DNA of 11,263 bases from DASRYH01 sp035687245 (GCA_035687245.1 DASRYH010000026.1:1-11263), one strand, 5' to 3'; shown: positions 1 through 7,486, counted from the stretch's first letter. Numbers and translations: made by a program. Notes: generated by a model from the letters alone, not told the origin.

Positions 1-234
1 GACCATGCCGCCGATGAGCAACGCGTGGGCGAGCACGATTGAGAGGAGGTCGGGAATTCGCCCGCGAGCGATGATCAGGCCGAGGGCGAGCACTTGAGCC
101 GCGAAGTCGGCGAACCACAGCTTCAGCATGGGGAACTGGGCGCGATTCTCGTACCACAGCTCCGCCATGACGATCACGCACAGCGCGTGTGTCAGGACCA
201 TCCCCGCTATGACGGTGCCGTAGTCGATCTGCAT
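1..234 (-). CDS. Partial membrane protein, N-terminal sensor-like segment
   Basis: The first 78 codons of a minus-strand gene that leaves the window at base 1. The start is the ATG at 234-232, preceded by a G-rich Shine-Dalgarno-like stretch (CGGGGGAAA) about 6 nt upstream. The translation begins MQIDYGTVIAGMVLTHALCV and shows three hydrophobic segments (about residues 7-27, 38-53 and 59-78) separated by short polar loops such as WYENR and RGRIPD. This short-helix pattern with an early 'RGxIPD' turn resembles the N-terminal multi-helix module found ahead of GGDEF (diguanylate cyclase) or kinase domains in many environmental bacteria. That comparison is from memory, and no output domain is visible here. 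It is separated by 236 bp from the operon to its right on the map, so it is probably transcribed from its own promoter. A plain polytopic membrane protein remains possible. Confidence 0.6.
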   Translation of the reverse strand, partial: MQIDYGTVIAGMVLTHALCVIVMAELWYENRAQFPMLKLWFADFAAQVLALGLIIARGRIPDLLSIVLAHALLIGGMV

Positions 235-315
235 GTGTGCGTTTCCCCCGTAAGCCGCACACTGGTCGCGGCGCGCGTGAAATCGTTGCGAGTATCGGTT
301 GTTCGCGCACTCTGG

Positions 316-344
316 ATTGTCATTCCCAAAAGTGGCGTATGCAA
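316..344 (-). promoter_or_regulatory. Candidate promoter for the partial membrane-protein gene
   Basis: On the minus strand, TTGCAT (344-339) and GACAAT (321-316) are spaced by 17 nt, a reasonable sigma-70-type pair with a 4/6 match at -10. Transcription would begin near 309 and give a leader of roughly 75 nt before the ATG at 234. The remainder of the 235-470 spacer shows no gene or strong hairpin. This is a pattern match only. Confidence 0.3.
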
Positions 345-470
345 CCGTGCAGGTCCATCAAGGCGCGCTATTATTTCCGCATGTGCGACAACAGCCGAGA
401 GTGCATGTCAGCAAAGGCGCAGTCGTTCGCGCGCAGGGAGTTAGGGGCGGCATGGCTGTCGTCGAACCGA

Positions 471-1250
471 CTACTGGGTGTTGTCAGCGGTCCGAATCAG
501 CCAGACCGAACCGGCAACGCCGGCCCCGAAAGTGAGTGCCACGACGACGTAGCTGCCGACGGGGAGTACGGCCGGGCTGCTGACCATCCCGATCAGCGAC
601 GGAACGATTGACCAGGGGAACCAGGCAGACCATCCGGTATGGCCGAGTAGGTTCCCAAGCGCCATCATCCCGAGTGCGAACCCGAGCGGCGCCATCGTTC
701 CGCGTCCCCATATCGTCACGAGCGCGATGACTGGTGCCAGCAGGTAGGAGATGCCGGCCGCCAGCAGGGAGCCGCCAATCGCTGTGGCGAGTATCTGTGC
801 CGAGAATCCCGGGAGTCCGAGTGCCAGTCCCACCAGCGCCGATTCGGCAAGTACGAAGGCGACGAGCGCGATCCACCACACGAGAGCCACTGCGAGCTTC
901 GCGTAGACGAACCAAGCTCTAGGAACCGGCAGTCCGAGCATGTTCTTGGCGGTGCCGTCCTCGTATTCGCGGCCGAAGAGATAGGCGACGATGAACGAGA
1001 GCAGCAGCATGCCGCCGATGCCGACGATGAGGGGGAGCATCGAGGCGAAGGCGGGCCAGGTGGCTTCGAGGCCTGAGAGCTGGGCCTTCGTGCCAAGCAG
1101 GCCGAGCTGCTTCGCCCGTCCGGGTTCGCGGATGATCCACATGAAGAGCGAGATCCCCAGCGGGCCCAGCGATAGACCCGCGAGCGTGAAGAGCGGCACC
1201 TTCGAGCGGCGTAGCTTCAGGAATTCAGAGCAGAGGACCTGGGCGAACAT
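471..1250 (-). CDS. ABC-2 type transporter permease
   Basis: Membrane subunit of an ABC exporter, 259 residues from the ATG at 1250-1248. A TTG one codon further upstream (1253) could extend it by one residue, but the ATG overlaps the ATPase stop as TGATG, the usual arrangement for translational coupling. Six hydrophobic segments are visible at about residues 18-40, 69-92, 116-143, 151-181, 184-204 and 230-252. A basic N-terminal tail (EFLKLRRSK) precedes the first one. The loop after the second segment carries FGREYEDGTAKNMLGLPVPR (92-111), which fits the ABC-2/BcrB-type consensus 'REYexGTxknlLxlPvxR' that probably couples to the ATPase. It is the last gene of the tetR-ATPase-permease operon. 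Its substrate cannot be read from sequence. Peptide antibiotics or lipids are typical for the family, and drug or bacteriocin resistance is an inference from the family and the TetR linkage. Confidence 0.88.
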   Translation of the reverse strand: MFAQVLCSEFLKLRRSKVPLFTLAGLSLGPLGISLFMWIIREPGRAKQLGLLGTKAQLSGLEATWPAFASMLPLIVGIGGMLLLSFIVAYLFGREYEDGTAKNMLGLPVPRAWFVYAKLAVALVWWIALVAFVLAESALVGLALGLPGFSAQILATAIGGSLLAAGISYLLAPVIALVTIWGRGTMAPLGFALGMMALGNLLGHTGWSAWFPWSIVPSLIGMVSSPAVLPVGSYVVVALTFGAGVAGSVWLIRTADNTQ

Positions 1251-2029
1251 CAAGCATCACCGCCCGTGCGCGCGAGGAAGTAGCGTTCGAGCTCCATGGT
1301 GAGCAGCGCGTCCGCTCGCTGCTGGTCGGTCCACGCCTCGTCCGAAAAGGCGTGAGCCTTTGCGATTAACTCGTTGCGGTCGAGTTCCTCGAGCAGACGA
1401 CCCTCGTGCACGATGCCGATGCGATCCGCGAGGTGAGCGACCTCGGCGAGGATATGCGAGGACATGAAGACCGTCACACCGTGTTCGTCGGCCAGCGAGC
1501 GCAGCAGCTCGCGGATCTCCACGATTCCTGCCGGGTCGAGACCGTTGGCGGGCTCGTCGAGTACGACGACCTCGGGCGCGTGCAGGAGCGCGCGGGCAAT
1601 CGCCAGACGTTGCTTGTTGCCCAGGGACAACTTGGCGCTGGTGCGATCTGCATACGCGGACAGGCCTAGCCGTTCGATGGAATCATCGGTTGCCGAAGGG
1701 GGGGCGCCTGTGAGCCGGCGCTGTATCTCAAGGTTCTCGCGTACCGTGAGGTTCGGGTAGGCGGTCGCAGTCTCGACCAGAAAGCCGACGCTGCGAAGCC
1801 ACTCTTGGTCGCCCTCGCGCACCCGATGCCCCAAAACCCGCACCTCGCCCGCGCTTGGCTGGATCAGACCGAGCAGCATTCGTATGGTCGTGGTCTTTCC
1901 CGCTCCGTTTCTGCCTAGGAATCCGTAGACCTCGCCACGACCGACGTTGAGATCGAGTGAGTCGACGGCGCGAAGCGCTCCGTAGTGCTTCGACAGACCT
2001 CGAGTGACGATGATGGGTTCGGCAGACAC
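1250..2029 (-). CDS. ABC transporter ATP-binding protein, BcrA-like
   Basis: Cytoplasmic ATPase that would power the neighbouring ABC-2 permease; 259 residues with a GTG start at 2029-2027. A GGAGG (rc near 2039-2043) lies about 8 nt upstream, and the tetR stop is only 3 nt away. Motifs in order: Walker A GRNGAGKTT (39-47), signature LSLGNKQR (134-141), Walker B VVVLDEP (154-160), D-loop GLDPA (163-167) and switch His in SSH (190-192). The usual Q-loop glutamine is replaced in VGFLVETATAYPNLTVREN (81-99). The signature is LSLGN rather than LSGGQ. Both departures are common in bacitracin/lantibiotic-type (BcrA/LanF) exporters, which helps place it in that group. The last ~60 residues form a C-terminal extension beyond the core nucleotide-binding domain and end in ERYFLART. 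All key catalytic residues are intact. Confidence 0.93.
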   Translation of the reverse strand: MSAEPIIVTRGLSKHYGALRAVDSLDLNVGRGEVYGFLGRNGAGKTTTIRMLLGLIQPSAGEVRVLGHRVREGDQEWLRSVGFLVETATAYPNLTVRENLEIQRRLTGAPPSATDDSIERLGLSAYADRTSAKLSLGNKQRLAIARALLHAPEVVVLDEPANGLDPAGIVEIRELLRSLADEHGVTVFMSSHILAEVAHLADRIGIVHEGRLLEELDRNELIAKAHAFSDEAWTDQQRADALLTMELERYFLARTGGDA

Positions 2030-2032
2030 GCG

Positions 2033-2629
2033 CTACGCCTCCGAGTAGCCGAGGGACTTCAGGGCAAGCTCGGTGACTTGCTCCAGCGCTGCGGACATCT
2101 CGGCCGCAGACAGCTCGCGAAGCTCGATACTCTGAAGCCCGCCGAGAACGAACCAGGCGGCGGTGTGTGCGTCTTCGACGTCGAAGAACCCTTCCGCGAC
2201 TCCCTGTTCGACGATCGCCTCGACCACGGTCGACAGCCGCTGGGCAAGGTGGCCGGTGAGCTGGTGGTGCAGCGAGCGATTCTCGCGCCGATGGATGAAG
2301 TCGGCGAGGTCTTGGTGGGCAGGATCGCTGCTGACACTGATGAAGGCCCCGGTCAGGTTGCGGAACTTGCGAACCGCGCTGGCGTCGTTGTCCGACAGAG
2401 TCGCATCGAAATGGGCGAGCAGGCCGCCCACCATCTGTTCGACCACCGCGCCGATGACGTCTTCTTTGGTCTTGAAGTAGAGATAGAAGGTGCCTTGCGC
2501 CACGCCCGCCGCCTTCACGATGTCTGAGACCGCGGTGTTTGCGACGCCCCGTTCGGCGAAGACGGCTGCAGCAGCGGCGGCGAGCTCGGCGCGTTTGGCG
2601 GCCTTGTCTGCACGTGGGCGAGGTGACAT
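2033..2629 (-). CDS. TetR/AcrR family transcriptional repressor
   Basis: A one-component DNA-binding regulator of 198 residues starting at the ATG at 2629-2627, with an AAGGA-like ribosome binding site about 10 nt upstream. The N-terminus has a basic tail (MSPRPRADKAAKR) and the TetR helix-turn-helix at about 32-52, reading TAVSDIVKAAGVAQGTFYLYF. The GTFYLYF and FKTKEDV segments are typical of the recognition helix and helix 4. The remaining ~140 residues form an all-helical ligand-binding and dimerisation domain. The gene leads an operon with the ATPase and permease. A perfect 45-bp inverted repeat lies 20 bp upstream of its start, so autorepression relieved by a ligand, perhaps the transported compound, is the likely regulation. 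The ligand is unknown. Confidence 0.93.
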   Translation of the reverse strand: MSPRPRADKAAKRAELAAAAAAVFAERGVANTAVSDIVKAAGVAQGTFYLYFKTKEDVIGAVVEQMVGGLLAHFDATLSDNDASAVRKFRNLTGAFISVSSDPAHQDLADFIHRRENRSLHHQLTGHLAQRLSTVVEAIVEQGVAEGFFDVEDAHTAAWFVLGGLQSIELRELSAAEMSAALEQVTELALKSLGYSEA

Positions 2630-2649
2630 CAGGGACGAGTCCTTCAGGT

Positions 2650-2694
2650 AGCGGGGGGTATTATGACTGACTGTCAGTCATAATACCCCCCGCT
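2650..2694. promoter_or_regulatory. 45-bp perfect inverted repeat, probable TetR operator
   Basis: Two 22-nt arms (2650-2671 and 2673-2694) are exactly complementary around a single T at 2672. The inner part, TGACTGACTGTCAGTCA (2664-2680), is the typical size and symmetry of a TetR-dimer site. It is flanked on each side by an AT-rich TATTA/TAATA block and then a run of six G or C. Each strand carries a CATAAT -10-like hexamer inside the repeat, but neither has a good -35. The site lies between tetR (start 2629, -) and the divergent 2760 gene (+), so binding could silence both. In RNA it would also form a very stable hairpin. The operator role is inferred from position and symmetry. Confidence 0.8.
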
Positions 2695-2759
2695 CTGGTG
2701 GCCGACAAGTTACTATGCTTCCAGCCACTTCTGAGCGTCGGCCCCGAGGAGACACCAAC

Positions 2760-3206
2760 GTGAGCAAGATCAGCGAAAGTGGACTGACCGTCGACCTTCC
2801 CGGCGAATGGACGGCCGACCCTGAGCCCGAGCCGGGCGCGATCGTCTACCGCGAAGTCGACGGAAGCGGCGTATTCACCGCGATGCTGCTGTCGATCAGT
2901 CCCCTCAGCGAGGTCGACGACAAGCGTCAGCTGCTTGCCGACTACGTCGCGCACCGCGCGCTGGTCGAGGTCGAGCGCATCGAGGGGCTCGTCCAGTACG
3001 AAGAGGAGATCGTCGAGAGCGAGGACGGCGCTCTCGAAGCGCTGTGGAGCGGCGAGTCCGAGGACGGCAGCTACCAGCAACGCCACCGCACCATCCTCTA
3101 CGACGACGTGCTCGTCGACGCCTGCATCGGCGATACCGTCGATTCGGCGCGCCTCTTCGAGATGGCGGCAGTGCTGCTCCTCGCAACCGTGAGCTTCCAG
3201 CCGTAG
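2760..3206 (+). CDS. Small acidic protein of unknown function
   Basis: A 148-residue soluble protein. I chose the GTG at 2760, which has a strong GAGGAG Shine-Dalgarno 8 nt upstream. An ATG at 2715 would add 15 residues (LPATSERRPR...) that look like leader sequence. There is no signal peptide or long membrane segment. The N-terminus, ISESGLTVDLPGEW, followed by strand-rich sequence resembles the opening of small PsbP/DcrB-like folds (a 'G-(L/F)-x-(V/F)-x-(L/Y)-P-xxW' start), but I cannot assign a family. The middle is strikingly acidic (QYEEEIVESEDGALEALW, 79-96). It is transcribed divergently from tetR across the shared palindrome, so co-regulation with the exporter is plausible. Its stop lies 5 bp from the stop of the convergent large repeat-protein gene. 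Confidence 0.75.
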   Translation: MSKISESGLTVDLPGEWTADPEPEPGAIVYREVDGSGVFTAMLLSISPLSEVDDKRQLLADYVAHRALVEVERIEGLVQYEEEIVESEDGALEALWSGESEDGSYQQRHRTILYDDVLVDACIGDTVDSARLFEMAAVLLLATVSFQP

Positions 3207-3211
3207 CCTCG

Positions 3212-6200
3212 CTACTTCACGACGACCTTTCGCCAGCTCGACGTCTTCGCGAGCCACTTCGCGTCTTCGGCCGTGATTGCACGCACGCGGTAGGTGCCCT
3301 TCTTGGGCTTTGCCTTGTACTTGTAGGAGCCAGCGGCGCCCGACGTCACGTAGTACTTCTTGTACGCGCGGTACTTGCCGCGTGAGTGGCGCTGCACCTC
3401 GAGGGTGACACGGGCCACATGCCCTGGCAGTACGGTGCCGGTGAAGGTCGTGCCCTTCTTGGCGGTCGGCTTGCCCGAAACCTTTGGCGTGCTGAGGGTG
3501 ACGGGGCGCTTGAGGACGGTGACCGTCACGCTCTTGTCCGCCGACCAGATGCCGCCTGCGCACTTCACGCGGAAGTAGATCGTGTGCGTGCCGGCGGCCA
3601 GAGCGCTTGTCGAGAAGCTAGCGCTGCTTGAGAGAGTGCCCGCAATGCTGGAGCGCCACTCGTATTCGGCGGCCGAATGGCTCTTGGAGTCGGATGCGAG
3701 GTGACCTGCGAAGCTCACGGCATCGCCAACGTAGACGGTCGTTGCCGCGGGGGAGTCGATGGCTGCTGTTGCCGCATCGGCCGTGGGAGCGACGACGTTC
3801 AGTTGGATGGTCGCGTAGGGCGACCACGTGCCGCCTGTGCACTTCACGCGCACGGAGATCGTGTGGGTGCCCACGGAGAGCGAACTCGTGGAGAAGGTCG
3901 CCGTGTCTTCGGCAAGCAGACCGTCGATGCTACTTCTCCACTCGGAGTCGGTGGCGGTGTGGTCGAAGGTGTCGGAGGCGAGGTGACCGGTGAAGGTCAC
4001 GCTCGTGCCCTGGACAACGGTGGTGCCAGTGGCAGGGGAGTCGATCGCGGCAGCGACGGTTTCAGGCTCGTGGGCGAGCGTGACGTCCTGCGTAGTTGTG
4101 GCGCCGCTGGTAACGGTGACCGGCGAGACGTACTTGGACACGTACTCGGCCAAGTAGAAGCCCAAGGTATAGTCGCCCGCTGGCGCGCCTGTGACCTCGT
4201 AGTGGCCGGTTGCGTCGGTCTGCACCATCGGGAGAGCTCCCGGCTGTATCCAGACGCCCGCGAGCGGTGCGCCGTCGCTCTCGCGGGTGACGACGCCCTC
4301 GATCATGCCCGCCAGCTCGAGCTCTGGGTTGTACGCGCTCTGGCCGTTGTAGATCAGGTAGTTGTGTCCCACGTGGTCGATATAGCCGTCCTTGTGGAAC
4401 TTCACGGTGTAGGTGTCTGGCGTGATGCCGCTGATCGAGAACGAGCCGTCGGACTCGGTGCTGCCGCTGGCCACCAGGGCATCGGTGTCGCGGTTGCGGA
4501 CCTCGATCGCCACGCCCGCCAGCGTGTTGGTCGTTCCCTTCTGTGTGACCGAGCCGTAGAAGGTGGCCGGGTTGAGCTGCATTGCGACATCGAGTGTCGT
4601 GACTTTGTTCGTGGCCGCGCCGACGTTCTCCAACGTCCGAGTGACGTAGCCGCTCTTCACGTACTCGACGGTATACGTCCCGGGCTCAAGCAGCGGGACC
4701 GAGTAGTAGCCGTCGGAGTTGGTGTAGACGTCGGGCATGCCCACGACATGGACGCGCACGTTGGCGAGTCCGCTGCTGCCTTGGGTGACCCTGCCGGCGA
4801 TCGTGCCGGGAGTAGCGGTAGGTGCGCCGAAGATGACGGCGATGTTGACTGTCCCGTCCATCGGCGCGATGAGGTCCGGCACCCCATCACGGTTGAAGTC
4901 GACGACGCACGGGCCGCGGAACGAGTTGCTGGGCAACGCCACGTCGGGGCGCTGGAAGAAGGTGCGGTTGCCGGCGTTGAGGTAGACCGACAGCCCTGCG
5001 GCACTCGCGTTGCTCGATACCACGTCGGGCAGGCCGTCCCGGTTGATGTCGGCGACTGTGGCGCCAATCGGTTCGTCGCCCACAGTCAACGTGCGGCTGA
5101 CAGGGAACTGCGTCCCCGTCCCGTTGCCGTAGCACACCATCACCGTGTCGGAACCGGCATTGGGCACCACAAGATCGAGACGGCCGTCGGTATCCATGTC
5201 GGCGACTTCGATGCCGTGCGGGCGCGTTCCCACTCCTACGGTCACGGGGTCTGCAAACGCCCCGCCTCCCGTGCCGAGCCAGACCGACACGCTGCCTGGG
5301 CCAGTGCTGTTGGTCGCAAGTACATCAGCGAGCCCGTCTTGGTTCACGTCGGCGACGTTGCACGTGTTGGGTGCCGAAACGCCGGCCGGCATCAGCAGGC
5401 TGGTCTCGTCAGATAGCAGGCCGGTTCCATCATTGAGAAGGAGCTGGATGCTTGCGGTGTCGTAGGAGGCAGCGGCAACGTCGGGCCAGCCATCCCCGTT
5501 GACGTCCGCCGTGTCGATCCAAACAGGGCTCCCGTGTTCGGTGTTGTAGAAGCCAACGAATGAGCCGACCTTGTTGTTGTACAGGTAGCAGACTCGTCCG
5601 GTCGTGTAGTCGCTCACGGCGACATCCAGCCAGCCGTCGCGGTTGAAGTCGACAAAGCGAGCACAGAAGATGCTGCCGCCGATGCTGAGACCAATGCTGG
5701 ACTTGACGCCCCCGGCGCCGTTCCCAAGCAGCACGCGCGCGCCGATGCCGCCCGTGGCGACCAGCAGGTCGGGGTTGCCGTCGCGATCGAAGTCGCCGCT
5801 GTCCACCGTGCGAGGACCCGGATCGACTCCGATCTCCGACGCGCTGGCGAAGCCGAGCCCGCGGTCGACGACCGTGGTATTGCGGAAGGTCCTGAGCTGG
5901 CCGTCGCCTGCGTACGTCGCGGTACCCATGTCCAGCAGGCCGTCGCCATCGAGGTCGTCAAGCAGGATGCCAAACGGGGCGTCGACGTTCTGGAGTGCAG
6001 AGGTGGACTCGGTGAGTGCGCCGGTGCCGTCTCCGCGGTAGACGCGTACCTGGTCCAGGTTGAACCAGCACGCCGCGACGTCGAGGATGCCGTCGCAGTC
6101 GAAGTCGCCCAGCTCGAGGCTGGTTGCCCCGAGGTTGGCCGCCTCGCCCACTGCGGCTGCCGGGCTGAACGTCCCCGACCCGTTGTTGGCAAACACCGTG

Positions 6201-7009
6201 ACCGCGACTTCGGCTCCCACGTTCGCCGTCACGAGGTCGATGTCGCCGTCCCGGTCCATGTCTCCGGCACGCACTTCGTAGGGGGAGTTCGGGTTGATGC
6301 CTGCGAAGCTGGGCACGCCGAGCGCGCCTGCGTTGTTGGTGTAGATGCCGATGTCGCGACTGTCCCTGTTCGCGACGGCCACATCCAGCCAGCCGTCGGC
6401 ATTTAGATCCGCGATCGCTACCGAACCGGGTCCGGCGCCTGCGACCGAGTTCGTCTTGTGATCGATGCCGCCTGCGCCGTCGCCGTACAGCACGGAGATG
6501 CTGGACATCCCCTCGTTGGCGCTCACCAGGTCGACGTTGCCATCGCGGTCGATATCGCCGGCAGCAAGCCCGATGACGCCATTGGCGGCGTAGTACGTCG
6601 TGCACTCGCCGAATCCACCGTTGCCGTCGCCCAGCAGGATGCCGATGTTGCCGCTTGTCTGGAGTGCGACCGCGATGTCGAGATCACCGTCACGGTTGAG
6701 ATCGACGGCGACAGGTGTACGCGGATGCATGCCCACGGTAAGGGAGCTGGGCGCTTCGATCTCTCCGTTAGCGCCTCTGGCGAACAGCGAGAGCGTGTTG
6801 CCGCCGAAGTTGGAGGTGAGGATCTCATCGCGGCCATCGTGGTTGAAGTCCGCTGCGATCATCGCGCCAGGGCTGTCGACACCCTGTTGCGACCCACCGA
6901 GCTCAAAGGTGAGAGGTGGTGGCGTCGCGGACGCACAAAGCGGCGCCGCCAGCGCGCACGCGAGCATGAATGCCACAGAGACGGACAGCCGAACAGCACG
7001 ACCCGGCAT
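3212..7009 (-). CDS. Secreted multidomain FG-GAP/VCBS repeat protein
   Basis: Large extracellular, probably surface-associated protein of 1265 residues. The ATG at 7009-7007 is preferred over upstream starts because GAGGGGG lies 6 nt upstream and a signal peptide follows (basic MPGRAVR, hydrophobic core, cleavage after ASA at 26-28). Residues ~40-732 hold 14 FG-GAP/VCBS repeats, each with a calcium-loop motif of the form DxNxDGxxD starting at 53, 103, 152, 201, 250, 302, 352, 406, 454, 502, 554, 604, 654 and 704. Three carboxypeptidase-regulatory-like beta-sandwich domains follow (about 736-810, 816-902, 901-979; GxVTxxSxGxxLAGV and TxxxGxYxVxxxxPGxYTVxF). Next are two Ig-like repeats (985-1073, 1081-1166) and a Lys/Tyr-rich C-terminal module (1167-1265). 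There is no LPXTG or transmembrane anchor, so attachment is unclear and may run through the basic C-terminus. It is a lone gene, convergent with the 2760 gene. Adhesion or polysaccharide binding is a family-based inference. Confidence 0.9.
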   Translation of the reverse strand: MPGRAVRLSVSVAFMLACALAAPLCASATPPPLTFELGGSQQGVDSPGAMIAADFNHDGRDEILTSNFGGNTLSLFARGANGEIEAPSSLTVGMHPRTPVAVDLNRDGDLDIAVALQTSGNIGILLGDGNGGFGECTTYYAANGVIGLAAGDIDRDGNVDLVSANEGMSSISVLYGDGAGGIDHKTNSVAGAGPGSVAIADLNADGWLDVAVANRDSRDIGIYTNNAGALGVPSFAGINPNSPYEVRAGDMDRDGDIDLVTANVGAEVAVTVFANNGSGTFSPAAAVGEAANLGATSLELGDFDCDGILDVAACWFNLDQVRVYRGDGTGALTESTSALQNVDAPFGILLDDLDGDGLLDMGTATYAGDGQLRTFRNTTVVDRGLGFASASEIGVDPGPRTVDSGDFDRDGNPDLLVATGGIGARVLLGNGAGGVKSSIGLSIGGSIFCARFVDFNRDGWLDVAVSDYTTGRVCYLYNNKVGSFVGFYNTEHGSPVWIDTADVNGDGWPDVAAASYDTASIQLLLNDGTGLLSDETSLLMPAGVSAPNTCNVADVNQDGLADVLATNSTGPGSVSVWLGTGGGAFADPVTVGVGTRPHGIEVADMDTDGRLDLVVPNAGSDTVMVCYGNGTGTQFPVSRTLTVGDEPIGATVADINRDGLPDVVSSNASAAGLSVYLNAGNRTFFQRPDVALPSNSFRGPCVVDFNRDGVPDLIAPMDGTVNIAVIFGAPTATPGTIAGRVTQGSSGLANVRVHVVGMPDVYTNSDGYYSVPLLEPGTYTVEYVKSGYVTRTLENVGAATNKVTTLDVAMQLNPATFYGSVTQKGTTNTLAGVAIEVRNRDTDALVASGSTESDGSFSISGITPDTYTVKFHKDGYIDHVGHNYLIYNGQSAYNPELELAGMIEGVVTRESDGAPLAGVWIQPGALPMVQTDATGHYEVTGAPAGDYTLGFYLAEYVSKYVSPVTVTSGATTTQDVTLAHEPETVAAAIDSPATGTTVVQGTSVTFTGHLASDTFDHTATDSEWRSSIDGLLAEDTATFSTSSLSVGTHTISVRVKCTGGTWSPYATIQLNVVAPTADAATAAIDSPAATTVYVGDAVSFAGHLASDSKSHSAAEYEWRSSIAGTLSSSASFSTSALAAGTHTIYFRVKCAGGIWSADKSVTVTVLKRPVTLSTPKVSGKPTAKKGTTFTGTVLPGHVARVTLEVQRHSRGKYRAYKKYYVTSGAAGSYKYKAKPKKGTYRVRAITAEDAKWLAKTSSWRKVVVK
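3512..4057 (-). repeat. Two tandem Ig-like repeats
   Basis: Repeat A is 3791-4057 and repeat B is 3512-3769, joined by a short Ala/Thr linker. Both begin AAIDSPA and share FxGHLASD, EWRSSIxGxL, (T/S)FSTSxLxxGTHTI and RVKCxGGxWS. The DNA also remains similar over the second half of each unit (for example around 3550-3600 against 3832-3880), indicating a fairly recent internal duplication. The fold is presumed to be a beta-sandwich of the PKD/Ig type that spaces or presents the propeller. Confidence 0.85.
4874..6853 (-). repeat. Fourteen ~50-residue FG-GAP/VCBS repeats
   Basis: Span from the first to the last calcium-loop motif inside the large secreted protein. Distances between successive loop starts are 50, 49, 49, 49, 52, 50, 54, 48, 48, 52, 50, 50 and 50 residues. 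The loops are close variants (DFNHDGRDE, DLNRDGDLD, DIDRDGNVD, DFDCDGILD, DVNGDGWPD and so on). At DNA level the repeats recur as diverged blocks such as CGGTTGAAGTCG, so they are old duplications rather than recent identical copies. The sixth loop carries a Cys (DFDCDG) where the others have a polar residue. Confidence 0.9.
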
Positions 7010-7164
7010 GGAAAGCCCCCTCGAAACGCAGCGACAAGCACTTGACCCGATGGTAAGCCTTGGCAGCTTCAAGGGCGAGGCAAATCGCGGCCGGAACGCC
7101 AGCACCGCATGTGCCGAACGCACGCGCTATGCTGGGGCGGTAGCCGATCGGGTGGAGGCGGCTT

Positions 7165-7485
7165 GTGGATCAAGACCTGAAGCCAGCGCACGGCAGCTGC
7201 GAAGTGCGCGTTCTGGGGAGTCTTCGGCCATCGCGCACTGAGCGCGGGCTGCCCTACGAGTTCACCGCCGACGTGCCCGAGGGCGGCATCGGAGCCCGCG
7301 AGCTTGCCGAATCGCTTGGCCTGCCAATGGATCGCGTTGAGGGCGTCTTCGTGAACCACACCGTGCGCGGGCTCAACGTCCACATCATGCCGGGAGACCG
7401 CATCGCGTTCGTGCCCAACGATACGCCCGGCCCACACAGGGTCTTCCTCGGTCTGTACAAGGCCGGCAAGGACTCAGAGGAGTAG
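7165..7485 (+). CDS. MoaD/ThiS-like ubiquitin-fold protein lacking the Gly-Gly tail
   Basis: A 106-residue soluble protein with a GTG start at 7165 and a GGAGG 6 nt upstream (7154-7158). Residues ~13-85 follow the beta-grasp pattern of MoaD/ThiS: a strand-rich start (CEVRVLGSLR), VPEGGIGARELAESLGLPMDRVEGVFVN (38-64) and MPGDRIAFVPNDTPG (75-89). The last matches the 'GDRVAxxPPxxGG' end of sulfur carriers up to the proline. Instead of stopping at Gly-Gly, the chain continues for 17 residues (PHRVFLGLYKAGKDSEE), so it cannot be adenylated in the normal way without processing. It lies next to a ThiF-like and a MoaD gene but on the opposite strand and convergent with them. A role in pterin-cofactor or sulfur metabolism is inferred from fold and neighbourhood. 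Confidence 0.75.
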   Translation: MDQDLKPAHGSCEVRVLGSLRPSRTERGLPYEFTADVPEGGIGARELAESLGLPMDRVEGVFVNHTVRGLNVHIMPGDRIAFVPNDTPGPHRVFLGLYKAGKDSEE

Positions 7486-7486
7486 C

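Noticed and set aside
2650..2694. Insertion-sequence end or attachment site
   Set aside because: The symmetry is a single palindrome located exactly between a tetR gene and a divergent gene. There is no transposase, and no target duplication was seen.
2661..3563. A 300-codon minus-strand frame spanning the 2760 gene and the end of the repeat protein
   Set aside because: It overlaps two better-supported genes and the palindrome, and its product looks like Arg/His/Ala noise.
3677..5416. A 579-codon open frame on the + strand opposite the repeat protein
   Set aside because: It is a shadow of the VCBS coding strand. The product is low-complexity, rich in Val, Gly, Asp, Arg and His, with no recognisable domain.
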